Below the pieces are notes generated by a model. It did no database searches and was not told the origin of the DNA. It saw nothing but the letters and a program-made list of their open reading frames with translations. A stretch of 64,000 bases of DNA from the NCBI RefSeq assembly GCF_902806685.2, contig NC_048554.1:1860001-1924000 (forward strand), written 5' to 3'. This document shows positions 30,181 through 42,009 of the stretch, one piece after another; the stretch's first letter is position 1, and each line of letters begins with the position of its first letter. Position numbers and translations under genes: made by a program. The DNA is from Maniola hyperantus (lineage: Eukaryota; Arthropoda; Insecta; Lepidoptera; Nymphalidae).

Positions 30181-30644
30181 GTTAAAAAAAAACGAGTTCA
30201 TCAGAAGCTACACAACCAACGGTTGGGTAACCGGCTGGTTACTTCCGAAACGTTATTTAAACAACCGATTTAATATTTACTGTTAAATTTCACTTGCTTT
30301 AATGGTGAAAGAAATGTGGACTATGGGCAAATCCATCTCATTCTGAGAGGAGACCCGTGCTCTGTAGTGAGCCGGCGATGGGTTAATCATGATGATGCAT
30401 TGGCGTAAATTCTTCAGCCAAGATATGCTTTTTCGGCCAGCTATTTTCCATTGAATCTTGAGCTGAAGGAAGTCGTTTTTGCTTTTCGTAGTATTTACGA
30501 GTAGGTACGTATATGCCTACTTAGTTATTTAAATTTTCTAATCATTTTTTAAACATGATTATTTGACTGCACAATAAGAAGCAAGGGTCACGGGCGAACC
30601 AATGATAATTATTTGTTACTGACTTTGTTACCTATAATTTGTTA

Positions 30645-31260
30645 AAGCTGTGATAGCCTGGTGGTTAGGACTTCCGCCTTCTAGTTGGAGGTCGGGGATT
30701 CGATCCCGGGCACGCACTTCTAACTTTTTGGAGCTATGTGCATTTTAAGTAATGAAACATCACTTGTATTAAAGCGTTCAAGCGTGAGTGGTCCATAAAA
30801 CCGGCCACGTGCGCGGTGCGAGCCAGGCTCGCGCAACGAGGGTTCCGTACTACAGTGGTATTTTTTCAACATTTTGTATAATAAATCAAAAATTATGATG
30901 CATAAAAATAAACAAAAATATGTTTTAGAATGCACATGTGAAGCCCTTTGATATGATACCCCAGTTGGTATATAAGTAGTCATCTTATTTCAAAAATTGA
31001 AAAACTTACTAATTTTTAGTTCATGACCACAATTTAATTTTTTTAATGTGATGTACCTAACCACAAATTCACGGTTTTCAGATTTTTCCCCTATTGGCTG
31101 CTATAAGACCTACCTACTTGCCAAATTTTATGATTCTAGGTCAACGGGAAGTACCCTGTAGGTTCCCTGTAGGTTGTGGATAAAAGACAGTTAGACAGAC
31201 AAACAACAAAGTGATCCTATAAGGGTTCCGTTTTCCTTTTGAGGTACGGAACTCTAAAAA
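30645..31260 (+). repeat. SINE head joined to a CCGGCCAAGTGCGAGTC-family repeat
   Basis: The SINE 5' part (AGCCTGGTGGTTAGGAC, GGATTCGATCCCGGG) stops at about 30780 and runs into a full forward repeat copy (30797-31260). The SINE 3' part lies apart at about 30290-30400. Confidence 0.75.
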
Positions 31261-32091
31261 ACGTCAACTGTATACATGGGAAGCGTGTTATTTCACTTGA
31301 AGAACTTAGATTTATAGTTTCTCATAATATGTTACCTATCTATTTTACATCGGACACCTCCGTGTTCGTCATACGTGAAGTCTTTCAATATTTTATGCTT
31401 TCTTCATACATTGGATCAAATTGCACTGTACTTTCACCTAACCAGCTGAAAGTCACGATAATTTGGAGTTTTTCCAAGAAAAATAATAATCATCATCATC
31501 ATGATCAACCTATCGTCGACCCACTACTGAGCACGAGTCTCCCAAATTGTTCGTAGATTCCAACCATTTCTATAGGTACCTACAGATTGAAGATAAGTAA
31601 ATCTACCAGAATATTCAGAATTCTTTGTTTCGTGAAGTCGCTAAATATGAATATTCGAATCAGTGATTTTTCTAACAAGTCGTACATAATAGGTACATAC
31701 TATACAAGCTATTAAAAATAGTTCAGGCGCTTGGTTTGCAACTTACTTCAGAGCTTTAGGTGCTTAGTACCTTTATAACGAAGGATGTTTTACATTTTTA
31801 GTTATTTTTTGCAAGCGATCAATTTTTTATCAATATTTCCTCTGAACCTGCAATTCAAAATGTTTGACATGTTTACAATGTTACCCGTCGCCACGGTACC
31901 TACATACATTGTGCGTGGAACGGAACGCTTAACCAAACGACCTTGAATGACATTGTGTTTTGACAGCTCTTTCTTGTATATTTTTGTAACTCGCGGTTTT
32001 TGACCTACGATACGAATTTTATCATTTTACTATCAACTTCGCATTAATAACAACTCAGTTTTGTCACCGGTCTTTACTTCATTCATAGAAA
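31261..32091. other. Pgm upstream region; no other gene
   Basis: AT-rich. It should contain the Pgm promoter and 5' UTR. No core-promoter motif could be named safely. 31490-31545 carries a SINE 3' scrap. Confidence 0.45.
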
Positions 32092-35000
32092 ATGTCTAGT
32101 GTTATAACTGTTAGTACAAATCCCTATGAAGGTCAGAAACCGGGCACCAGTGGTTTACGTAAAAAAGTTAGAGTTTTTCTTCAAGAAAATTATACGGAAA
32201 ACTTTATCCAGAGTATCTTGGACGCTAATAAACAGGCCATAGTTGGCTCTACGCTTGTTGTTGGGGGTGATGGAAGGTATCTGGTTAAGGAAGTTGTGGA
32301 TAAAATAATTAAGATCTCCGCCGGTAATGGGGTACGTGATAAACTGATAACATTTAGACTAAGTACTCTAAAATATTATAATTATCTACAAACATCTATT
32401 ATAATTAATATAGTTTTCTATAATCTATTATGGATATGGATAGTAGTGTTCGCATAATAGTAATAGTTTAATAAGTTTAGTAGGAGAACTTATTCAATTT
32501 TATCTTAACAGTAACTAATATTTCAGGTAGCCAAACTATTAGTTGGTCAAAATGGAATCCTGTCCACTCCAGCTGTGTCACATATCATCAGGAAATACCA
32601 AACATTGGGTAAATAACCATGCCGTACATACTTATAAATAACATCAAAACTTATAAAAATACTAGTTTATGCCCATGGATGGACTACACAAATTTCAAAC
32701 CCCTATTATACCCCCTATAAGGAAAACATCGTGAGGAAACCTGCATGCCTGAGAGTTCTCCATAATGTTCTCAAAGGTGTGGGAAGTCCCCTTCCTTCTC
32801 CCTTCTCACTCTGAGAGGAGACCCGTGCTATGTAGTGAGCCGGCGATGGGTTGATCATGATGATGATGATGGTTATACCCCCCTTAGCCCTTAGGGGTTG
32901 AATTTTCAAAAAATTTTCGCCGTAAGAACCATCCTCGTACTTCAAGGAATGTTATAAAAAAGGAATTAGCGAAATTGTTTCAGCTGTTGTCGAGATTTGC
33001 AATGAGCAACACATTTAGTGATTCATTTTTATATTATAGACTAGCCCGCAACTTCGTACATGTGGATTTAGGTTTTTAAAAATCCCGTGGGAACTCTTTG
33101 ATTTTCCGGGATAAAAAGTAGCCTATGTCCCTCTCCAGGTCTTAAAATCATGCAAAAATCACGTCGATTTGTTGCTCTGTTGCGACGTGATTAAAGGACA
33201 AACCAACAAACAAACACACTTTCGCATTTATAATAAGTGTACTGATATAAAGATTTAGACTAGCAAACTTGCACCAGCTTTGCTTTGGGTCTTTGAAAAT
33301 ATTTTCTTAGTGGGGTCTACCATCTACAAAATAGAATAAACCAGCCAAGTGCAAGTCGGAGCTTACTTTTTTAGGGTTCTGTACACAATGTTTTGGTCAC
33401 AGGTTACAAACTACTTTATAAATTGTTGTTTAAATACAGTGTATGGTACTTAATTATACTGAAATTTTCTCCTATCACAAAAACCGGCCAAGTGCGAGTC
33501 AGGCTCGCGCAATGAGGGTTCCGTACTACAGTCGTATTTTTTGGACATTTTGCAGGATAATTTAAAAACCATGATGCATAAAAATAAATAAAAATCTGTT
33601 TTAAAATGCACAGATGAAGACCTTTCATATGATACCCCACTTGATATAGTTATCTTACTTAGAAGATTGAAAATACTAAAAGACCGACAGACAGACAGGC
33701 AGACAACAAAGTGATCCTATAAGGGTTCCGTTTTTCCTTTTGAGGTACGGAACCCTAAAACTAGCAAATTTAATAGACCCCATTTCTTTATCTTGTACCA
33801 CTTAATTATGTGGTAAATATTTTCACACAACAAAACATTATGTGGTAAATATTTACTTACACAAACAAAAAAAAGTCCTGAGCAGTTTTATCTTATCTAT
33901 TGACCTTTTCTAAACTTAGTTTTTGCAAACCACTATGTAACTTTATTTTGAAACCGTGGAAAAAACCCACTTTCAGTGCTAATTATTTTATCAATGTGAA
34001 TATGTGTTACCACCTTGATTTTATACCTATTTTTACATCCTGAAGATAAGGTTAGACTTCTATAGACTCACTAGCTTATGCTCGCGACTTCGTCCGCGTG
34101 GACTACACAAATTTCAAACCCCTATTTCACCCCCTTGGGGATTAAATTTTCAAAAATCCTTTCTTAGCAGACACCTACAACATAAAAGCTATCTGCATGC
34201 AAAGTTTCAGCCCGATCCGTCCAGTAGTTTGAGCTGTGCGTTGCTAGATCAGTCAGTCAGTCAGTCAGTCAGTTACCCTTTCCTTTTATATATTTAGATA
34301 AGATAAGATACAGAAAGAAACTATACAAAGTATATTTTTTCAGGTGGAATAGTACTAACAGCATCACACAACCCGGGTGGTATCAACAACGACTTTGGTA
34401 TCAAGTTCAACTGCAGCAACGGAGGCCCCGCGCCCGACGGCACCACCAACGAGATATACCAACTGACCACCGCCATTAAAGAGTACAAGATTGTACCGGA
34501 CATACAGTGTAATATTGATGAGATTGGAGTTTCTAGATACAAGGTAAGTTGCTATATTCAACTCTCTTCTCTCTTCTTCAACTCTCGTCTTTACAATGTA
34601 TCAGCCTGTATGCGTCCACTGCTGGATATAAGCCTTTTCAAGAGCGGTCCACCAAACTCGGTCCTCCAGCCTCCTCATCCAGACGCTTCCCGCCACCTTC
34701 TTCGGATCATCAGCCCAGCGGGCTGGAGGTCGACCTACAATGCACTTACCGGTATGTGGTCTCTACTCCGACATACTGATTCGCTAACTTAATGTCTAAC
34801 ACTGACTGATAGCCACCGAGCTCATTTTACATTCATTTTTAATCCATTGAAGGTTTTCTACGAAATATTATTTCAACTCACTCAATAAAGCAGCGACCAA
34901 TATCAAATACATTAAAAAAAAACGAGAACAACCTCCTTTTTGGAAGTCGGTTAAAAACCATAATCCATGCGGTTGAAGAATACCTATAATAGAACAGAAT

Positions 35001-38000
35001 ATATTTTTATTGACGTAAACTAATTTACTACTGGTTCAGAATGCCGTTCCTACCGAGAAGAACCAGCAAGTCACGGGCAGAAACGGATTAGCCATAAAAC
35101 AAAGGTACAAAATTGACACACATACGTTTAATGCATTAAATAAAATTACAATGTATTTCCTACGTTAAGTTTGATGATTCAGCATAATTTTGTAACATTA
35201 TGTGATGTGGCTGCGGTCAAGGTCATCAGATACAAACAAGGTACAAAGATCTTTTCCGCGATTGCAATTACAGAATTAAATTCCACAGCAAAACTAACTC
35301 AACAACAAGATATATCTCTCAGTCGCTTATGAGTTTAAAATTTCCAAAATAGGTAAAAACAAATAAGTAGCCGTCATTTACGGCTAAGTAGGTACTTATT
35401 ATTATTGATATCTTATTGTTTTTATTTTTATCATTTTCAATTTTATCTAGAAGAATTTAACTTGTAATCCTCCAAATTTCGAAAGGCTTACTTGTACACC
35501 ATTAATTTAATGGTGTATCATGGATTTAGGAAATATAATAGTTGTTATGAAAAAAAAAAAAAACCGACTTCCAAAACCACTATAAAGTAAAAAATAACAT
35601 TTGTTTCTACACGGCATTGTACCGGAATGCTAAATCGCCTGGCGGCATAGCTTTGCCAGTAGGGTGGTGCATTCAATATTAACTGGCGTGTTTCCACTTG
35701 AGACCATAGGATTACATTCGACATGCCACGTAAACAATAGGGGGCGTTCCCAGCTGTTATTGTTTGTGAAATTATTGTGTGAAAAAATAAAGATTATTTA
35801 TTTATTTATATTTAATAAACCAAACACTCATAGAGCCCATTCATTTTTAAAGGAGCGGGTTCAACCTTATATATTTTGTTACAAACCACCCAGTGTTGAT
35901 ACTTTTGAATTCATCTGCCACGACTTAATCCTATTGTTATTGCTACTGACGGTCTCAAGTGGAAACACGCCAGTTAATATTGAATGCACTATAACTAGCC
36001 ACGGCCATGTCGTCCCACCAGACCAGAATATAGTGCTAAATATTTATTTGTTTCAGGTAGAAGACCGTGAATTCGTAGTGGAAGTAATCGATTCAGTGAA
36101 GGACTATGTGGAATATATGAAATCCATATTCGACTTCCCCAAAATCAAGACTCTCCTGCAAGGATCCGAACAGAGGAAACCTTTCAAAGTTCTCATCGAC
36201 TCTATGAGTGGAGGTGAGTCAGACCCTATACACTTTAAGAGTTCCTTGTTTGTTTTATGGGCTCCTAAAATCTTTGTTTGTAGGGCTCCATACCCGGAGG
36301 ACCAACAGGTCCCTATTACTAAGCCTCCGCTGTCCGTCCGTCCGTCCGTCTGTCTCGTCTGTCAGTGGGATGTGTCTCGTAAACCGTAATTGGTTGACAG
36401 TCGAATAATTATTTTTCTATTATGTTTCATCATTCATGGGTTTTAGACTTTGGTGTTAATTTGTAAAAGGCATTGTGCAACATAAAAGGCATAGTCCCAA
36501 GGTGCTGGAACGATGACATACCACTGGGTACAGGCAGCACATGACTGCAACATGTGGTAGTCTTCCCACAAGAGACCTATGTCCAGCAAAAGATTTTTAT
36601 CGGTTGACAACGACGATGAGGAGTTCCTTAAAGTCATATCTGCGTGGACAAGACGACTATTTGTCCCTATACTAAAACTACCATCCCTTTCAAAATATCC
36701 TCTGAAATATACTACAGTAAATCTTTCTAGTAACGGGCCCGTACGTCAAACGCATATTCATTGACGAACTCAACGCGTCAGAGGGCAGCGTGCGTCGGGT
36801 CATACCTTTAGAAGACTTTGGAGGAGCGCATCCTGACCCTAACCTTACATATGCAGCTGACCTGGTGAATGAGGTGAAGAATGGGGACTTTGACTTTGGA
36901 GCTGCATTCGATGGAGATGGTAAGTGCTTCTTTATCACCAGGATAGGTAACGGCAATAGGGTGTCTTATATGAGGAAAAACCCTTTAAGTCTGGAGGCAG
37001 CGCATGATGTACCACTGTAAGACTTTTGAAGTGCTGGGTCATCCCAATTCTAACCTGAGCTATGCAGCTGGTAAATGAAGTGAAGAATGAAGACTTTGAT
37101 TTTGGAGCAGCTTTCAATGGAGATGGTAAGTTCTTTAACATCTGAATAGGCATTTGAAAGCGAAAACTAAAAACCAGAAAACCCCACCCGGTGACAGCGG
37201 CCAGTATACTCAATCAGTATTGTCAATTTCAATTCATGTGACGTCACAGTCGGAATTCATCATGGCTTCATCAGCTTCTTCCGCTTAGAATATTTTGTAG
37301 AACAGATAAAAAAATGAAATCTTTAAAATTAATCTATATATATTAATCTATATATATAAAAGGAAAAGGTGACTGACTGACTGACTGACTGACTGACTGA
37401 CTGACTGATCTATCAACGCACAGCTCAAACTACTGGACGGATCTGGCTGAAATTTGGCATGCAGATAGCTATTATGACGTAGGCATCCGCTAAGAAAGGA
37501 TTTTTGAAAATTCAACTCCTAAGGGGGTGAAATAGGGGTTTGAAATTTTGTAGTCCACGCGGACGAAGTCGCGAGCATAAGCTAGTTATAATATAATTTT
37601 ATAAACTGAAATTAACATTTTTCGATTGCTTATTGCAAATACTATCTTGTTTATTACATTTTTAGATTTTATCTTGCTTGGTGTAAAGTACCGTATTCGT
37701 ACAAAATGATTTCCGTTTCTATTTACCTTTATTTTAAGTGTCTCTCAAAATTTCAAGGTGATCGTAACATGATAATCGGTCGGGACGCCTTCTTCGTGAC
37801 CCCCTCGGATTCCCTCGCAGTGCTGGCGAGCCAGCTGCAGCACATCCCGTACTTCCAGAGCACAGGGGTCAAGGGCTTCGCGCGGAGCATGCCCACCGCC
37901 GCGGCCGTGGACAGGGTGGCTGCAGCGCTGGGCAAGGAGATGTTCCAGGTGCCCACTGGTGAGTGCAACACCCCCAGGGCATTCCGTACTCCAGAACAAT

Positions 38001-40811
38001 ATCATGATCAACACTATCACCGGCCCACTACAGAGGACGGGTGTCTCAGAATAAGAAAGGCTTTTGTCCATAATCCACCACGCCGCCGCGCTAGCCAAGT
38101 ACTGATTTGCAGACGTGATACACCCAGTGGCGTGCACAGGAGTTCAAACCAGGGTATGCATTTAGGTATGAACTTATTACACGGCAGGTTAAAATGAAAA
38201 ATAAGCATTGATTTATTACAATGAGGGTAAGCAGTGCGTTTATGCCTCTATGAGCTGCACGCCACTGGATACACCATACATGTTTTTCACACATTCGTAG
38301 AGGTTTACATTCTATTTTGCTTGTCACATCTTAGAATGGCAAATTATTAAGCTTTGAATTCTCCTACAGGCTGGAAATACTTTGGCAACCTAATGGACGC
38401 TGGCCGTCTGTCTCTCTGCGGAGAGGAGAGCTTTGGCACTGGCTCGGACCATGTGAGGGAGAAAGATGGGCTATGGGCCGCTCTCGCTTGGCTCTCCGTA
38501 CTGGCAGCCACTGGCAAGTCCGTTGAGGAGATGCTAGTGGCACACTGGCAGAAATATGGCAGGAATTACTTTACGAGGTACAGAGGTTTAGAAGTTACCG
38601 TGGTAAAGAGAGTTATAAGTCCCGCAAATTGCTAATGCGCGTATCCGCCATTTTAGTGACGTCAGCACTAGAACTGAAGTTTCGAGCTGATGGTATATTT
38701 TCATTTCCTTTGACGTCAAAATGATGTAATTTCGATTTTAATGAGACATGGTTCCAGCGCAATAGCAATTTGAGTAAAATATTGGAGTATTATTTCCATT
38801 TTTGTAAACAAACACGCTTGAAATGCTTTATGTTCTTTCTTTCCTCCAGGTATGACTACGAAGAATGCCCAAGCAATCCCTGCAACGAAATGATGCAAGA
38901 ATTAGAGAAGAAAATGACATCCACTGGCTTTGTTGGATCTCAACATAGCGCTTCGGGCAAGACTTACTCTGTAGCGTTAGCCGACAACTTCTCTTACATG
39001 GACCCCGTTGACAGAAGCGTGGCTATGAAGCAGGTAAGGCGCTACGAGGCAGGCAAGAAAGTATGAAACAGGCAAGAGTAAGATATCAAGTTGGGCTCTT
39101 AACGTAGCAATTCGGGCAAGATTGTAGCAGCAGGTAAAAACTTATGAAACAGGTAAGAAAATGACTTCCGCCGCTATATAGGGTTCAAAAAGGGTTAAAA
39201 AAGTCGAAAAAAAACGGGCTGAATTGAGAACCACCTCCTTTTTGGAAGTCGGTTAAAAATAGAAAAGCAGGAATTGGTTCATGGACTCATTCACATGAAC
39301 CAACTGAACCACATATATCACTAACATCTTCAATATGGTATCATTATTTCACGATTTGACATTAGCTAATGTCAAAACGTGTTGTTTAATTAAAAATCAG
39401 TACCCTTATTATAAATGCGAAAGTGTGTTTGTTTGTTGGTTTATTGGTTTGTCCTTCAATCACGTCGCAACGGTGCAACGGATTGACGTGATTTTTTGCA
39501 TGGGTATAGATAAAGACCTGCAGAGTGTCATAGGCTACACTCTATCCCGGAAAATAAAAGAGCTCTAACGGGATTTTAAAATACCTAATTCCACGCAGAC
39601 GAAGTCGCATCAGCTAGTCCGACTATAAGTATGAACTTGTGTTGTTGTCAGGGTCTGCGCATAGTGTTCGAAGACGGCTCAAGGATAGTGGTACGACTGA
39701 GCGGGACGGGAAGTTCGGGAGCCACTGTGCGGTAAGAAAGAAAGAAAGAAAAGACGTTTATTAATACAAATTATGCCACACATCACAACTTAAGCTAAGA
39801 GCTGGTTATTCCGGCGCTTCTTCCACCTGAGAACAAGCAAAAGAAGCGCCGGAACAAACTGTCATATTGTGTGGCACAACCCGAAAAAAGGGTCCCAGCT
39901 CAGCATTATGCTGTATGCCTTGTTGCACAAGAACATACAGCGCTGATTTTCAGCTGGTACCCTGAACCGGTACGTATCTTCTTTCGCACCTTTATTTTAT
40001 CTGTACGTATAAATTGTAATGGGCTTCCGAGAGGGTCAAGCCACTTGACGTCAAGCACGTAAATTTTTGCTTGAACCAAGCATCTTGACCGTTTGCAAAG
40101 TTTGCTTGATGCTTGAGCATTTACGTGCTTGACGGGGATTGATGCAATTTTTTTCTTTTTTAAACATTAGCCGTGTTAGTTATGACAAAAATTCCCCTTG
40201 GCACGCGAGTCTGACTCGCACTTGGCCGGTTTTTTTTACATATTTTGTAGATCGCAAAATTAGATTTTCTTTGAACAATCATTGACGCATGCCTGGTTAG
40301 TCGATGTTTGCTAATCAGGTCTAGACCTAGACTTTTCTTATGTTTATGTCAGCAACTTAAAGGCAATAAAGATTATGATTTAATGATTGCAGTAGCGGAA
40401 TCCCGCGGAGTTTTCACAATATTTGACCCTAACTTTAAAGAGAACGTGAGGTAACTTTAGTAACCTGCTATAATTGTCCCCATATAAATAGATCTAAGGG
40501 TGAGATCTATAGAGCGTACTCTGAGTTTGCTTAGACTTAAGACAGTTAAAACGAGACAGAGCTATATCTCTCATATAAGTTTGTCTCGTTTTAACTCAAT
40601 CTTAAGTCTGAGCAAAGTCAAAGTGCGCTATATAGATTTCAGCTTTAGTGACCCTGGAAATTATGCCCACAGACTTTACATAGACTCGTACGAGGCTAAG
40701 GACGTACTGGGCGACGCGCAGCAGATGTTGCAGCCGCTCATACAGGTGGCGTTGGACATTTCCAAGCTGCAGCACTATACCGGCCGCGACGCGCCCACTG
40801 TTATCACATAA
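32092..40811 (+). CDS. Pgm: Phosphoglucomutase, complete, 10 exons
   Basis: Cytosolic alpha-D-phosphohexomutase interconverting glucose-1-P and glucose-6-P, the link between glycogen or trehalose metabolism and glycolysis. Exons: 32092-32331, 32527-32608, 34344-34543, 36057-36213, 36731-36919, 37758-37958, 38370-38577, 38850-39033, 39652-39731, 40673-40811. All GT-AG, all phases agree, 559 aa (vertebrate PGM1 about 562). Landmarks: PGTSGLRKKV near the N-terminus; active-site phosphoserine S115 in TASHNPGG; Mg2+ loop DGDGD at 287-291, split by an intron; sugar loop GEESFG at 374-379; phosphate loop RLSGTGSSG at 502-510; C-terminus APTVIT. The start ATG is followed directly by the conserved N-terminus. 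Introns carry many repeats, some abutting splice sites, and a decayed copy of exon 5. Confidence 0.96.
33043..33236 (+). repeat. CCCGCGACTTCGT-type interspersed repeat
   Basis: Forward copy: CCCGCAACTTCGTACATGTG, TTTTCCGGGATAAAAAGTAG, ending CACACTTTCGCATTTATAAT. Pgm intron 2. Confidence 0.8.
33476..33760 (+). repeat. CCGGCCAAGTGCGAGTC-family repeat with internal deletion
   Basis: Both ends are present (CCGGCCAAGTGCGAGTCAGG and GAGGTACGGAACCCTAAAA) but the middle 150 bp is missing. Pgm intron 2. Confidence 0.8.
34070..34302 (+). repeat. GACTGACTGACT-tailed repeat
   Basis: CTAGCTTATGCTCGCGACTT at the left, (CAGT)n and CCTTTTATATATTTAGAT at the right, ending about 40 bp before Pgm exon 3. Confidence 0.85.
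34594..34800 (-). mobile_element. RTE-type LINE 3' fragment
   Basis: Inverted copy with GCGTCCACTGCTGGATATA and CAGCGGGCTGGAGGTCGAC, typical of the 3' end of RTE-like elements in insects. Pgm intron 3. Confidence 0.6.
35664..35992. mobile_element. TIR element inserted into a SINE
   Basis: TGCATTCAATATTAACTGGC at the left is exactly inverted at the right end. On either side lie the two halves of an inverted copy of the 24.5-kb SINE (about 35610-35663 and 35994-36030), so the insertion is younger than the SINE. Pgm intron 3. Confidence 0.8.
37012..37133 (+). pseudogene. Decayed duplicate of Pgm exon 5 (3' part)
   Basis: From about GACTTTTGAAGTGCTGGGTC to CAATGGAGATG|GTAAGT this copies the 3' part of exon 5 (which reads AHPDPNLTYAADLVNEVK, then DFDFGAAFDGDG) and its splice donor, with many substitutions and a small deletion that breaks the frame. 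It has no usable acceptor, and inclusion would disrupt the Mg2+ loop. It lies 90-210 bp downstream of the real exon. Confidence 0.85.
37336..37586 (-). repeat. GACTGACTGACT-tailed repeat
   Basis: Inverted copy with (GACT)n, GGGGGTGAAATAGGGGTTTG and GTCGCGAGCATAAGCTAG. Pgm intron 5. Confidence 0.85.
38613..38780. mobile_element. MITE (AAGTCCCGCAAATTGCTA family)
   Basis: TATAAGTCCCGCAAATTGCTA at the left and GCGCAATAGCAATTTG at the right, around GTGACGTCAGCACTAG. It begins about 35 bp after the exon 7 donor of Pgm. Confidence 0.8.
39398..39618 (-). repeat. CCCGCGACTTCGT-type interspersed repeat
   Basis: Inverted copy from CCTTATTATAAATGCGAAAG to CACGCAGACGAAGTCGCATC, ending about 35 bp before Pgm exon 9. 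Confidence 0.8.
39732..39965. repeat. (GAAA)n tract and adjoining short element at the Pgm exon 9 donor
   Basis: The donor runs straight into GTAAGAAAGAAAGAAAGAAA. The following element contains CCGGCGCTTCTTCCACCTGA with the inverse AAGAAGCGCCGG, and GGGTCCCAGCTCAGC facing CAGCTGGTACCC. A lepidopteran Helitron-like family is known to sit at (GAAA)n sites; whether this is that family is not verified. Confidence 0.5.
40496..40650. mobile_element. Hairpin MITE 22 bp upstream of the last Pgm exon
   Basis: AAGGGTGAGATCTATAGAGC pairs with GCGCTATATAGATTTCAGCTT; internal arms are GCTTAGACTTAAGACAG and GTTAAAACGAGACAG. It ends just upstream of the acceptor GCCCACAG (40665-40672). Confidence 0.82.
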
Positions 40812-40947
40812 ACGACAGCTATATTATACACTAACCGATTGGATAACAGACAAACTTAATATTTTTCATTGTATATATATATCACACACCGGCTTTACTC
40901 ACATGTTTCGTCGACGCGACTAGGTTCGAACCCATCCGGGGTCCTTT

Positions 40948-41366
40948 TTAGGGTCCCGTACCTCAAAAGGAAAAACGGAACCCTTATAGGATTACTTTGT
41001 TGTTTGTCTGACGTTCTGTCAAGAAACGTAGTAGTATCATGAAATTTAGCAGGTAGGTAGGTCTTATAGCAGAAAATTAGCGCATTAGCGGAAAAATCTG
41101 AAAACCGTGAATTTGTGGTTACATCACAGAGAAAAAAATTAAAATGTGTTTTGAACAAATAATTAGTATTTTTAACTTTTGAAGTAAGATTACTATACCA
41201 CGTGGGTCATATAAAAAGGCTTTCTTTACCTATACATTCTAAACCAGATTTTTATTTATTTTTATGCATAATTGTTTTTGATTTATCGTGCAAAATGTCG
41301 AAAAAAATACCCGAGTACGGAACCATCGGTGCACGAGTCTAGCTCGCACTTTGCCGGTTTTTTTTT
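40948..41366 (-). repeat. CCGGCCAAGTGCGAGTC-family repeat in the presumed Pgm 3' UTR
   Basis: Full inverted copy between the Pgm stop and the first credible poly(A) signals. Confidence 0.8.
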
Positions 41367-41631
41367 TTCTAAATTTTTATGATAATTCGAATGATTTCTT
41401 AGCTGTAAGTATTCCAGATAATTGTTTCCTATATGTATATTGGATTGTTGAAGTAACATTATATTTTATAAGTAAGTATAAAGATTTAGACGAAAAATAG
41501 CATTTTATATATTTATTGTTATTAGTTAGGTACTTATTTAGCCAAAGAATTTGAGAAATTACTGTTTTTTTTTGTTTTATACATGGATTGAATTTTATCA
41601 CCTTTTTACAAGAAATTACGAGTGTTTCATA

Positions 41632-41669
41632 AATAAAATGTACAATAAAAGTTTAAGTATTGTTTTATT
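41632..41669. terminator. Convergent poly(A) signals of Pgm and SLC38A9-like genes
   Basis: AATAAA at 41632-41637 and 41644-41649 on the plus strand faces AATAAA on the minus strand at 41664-41669 (TTTATT on plus). The two flanking genes converge here. Confidence 0.5.
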
Positions 41670-41774
41670 GACTAGAATCTTAAACCTAAATAAAAGCTAC
41701 AATAGACATTAACTTAAATGTTACTTTACAAATTACGGGTATGTTCTGAACAAATAATGTTCATTGTTTAAAAA

Positions 41775-41915
41775 AAAACGTTTTCGAGATGCAACTATAG
41801 TTCGCGACAGATCGGGATATGAGGCGCACACCTGCGTTCGCCCGCACCGGGTTAGTGCGGGAGGTGTGCGGGGCGTCCCCACCCCGATTGCTATCTCGAA
41901 CTGTCGTGTCCTACA
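41775..41915. mobile_element. GC-rich hairpin MITE
   Basis: GCCCGCACCGGGTTAGTGCGGG is a perfect small hairpin inside CGCGACAGATCGGGATATGA...CCCCGATTGCTATCTCGAAC. Confidence 0.65.
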
Positions 41916-42009
41916 AGTTAGGAAATTAACACCAAAGAGTTTCCTATCTATCTATTCTGAGAGCAGATCCGTGTTCTATAGTGTAGCTATAGCGCTTGGT
42001 ATAATCATC

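Noticed and set aside
29591..30273. Overlapping long frames on both strands
   Set aside because: Three or more frames are open together in GC-rich repeat DNA that also exists inverted at 25 kb; no domain seen.
35664..36389. 241-codon plus-strand frame
   Set aside because: It runs from a transposon end through an intron into Pgm exon 4 and out the other side; only 36057-36213 is coding.
37000..37133. Alternative (mutually exclusive) Pgm exon 5
   Set aside because: The copy lacks an acceptor and is out of frame, so it is a fossil rather than an alternative exon.
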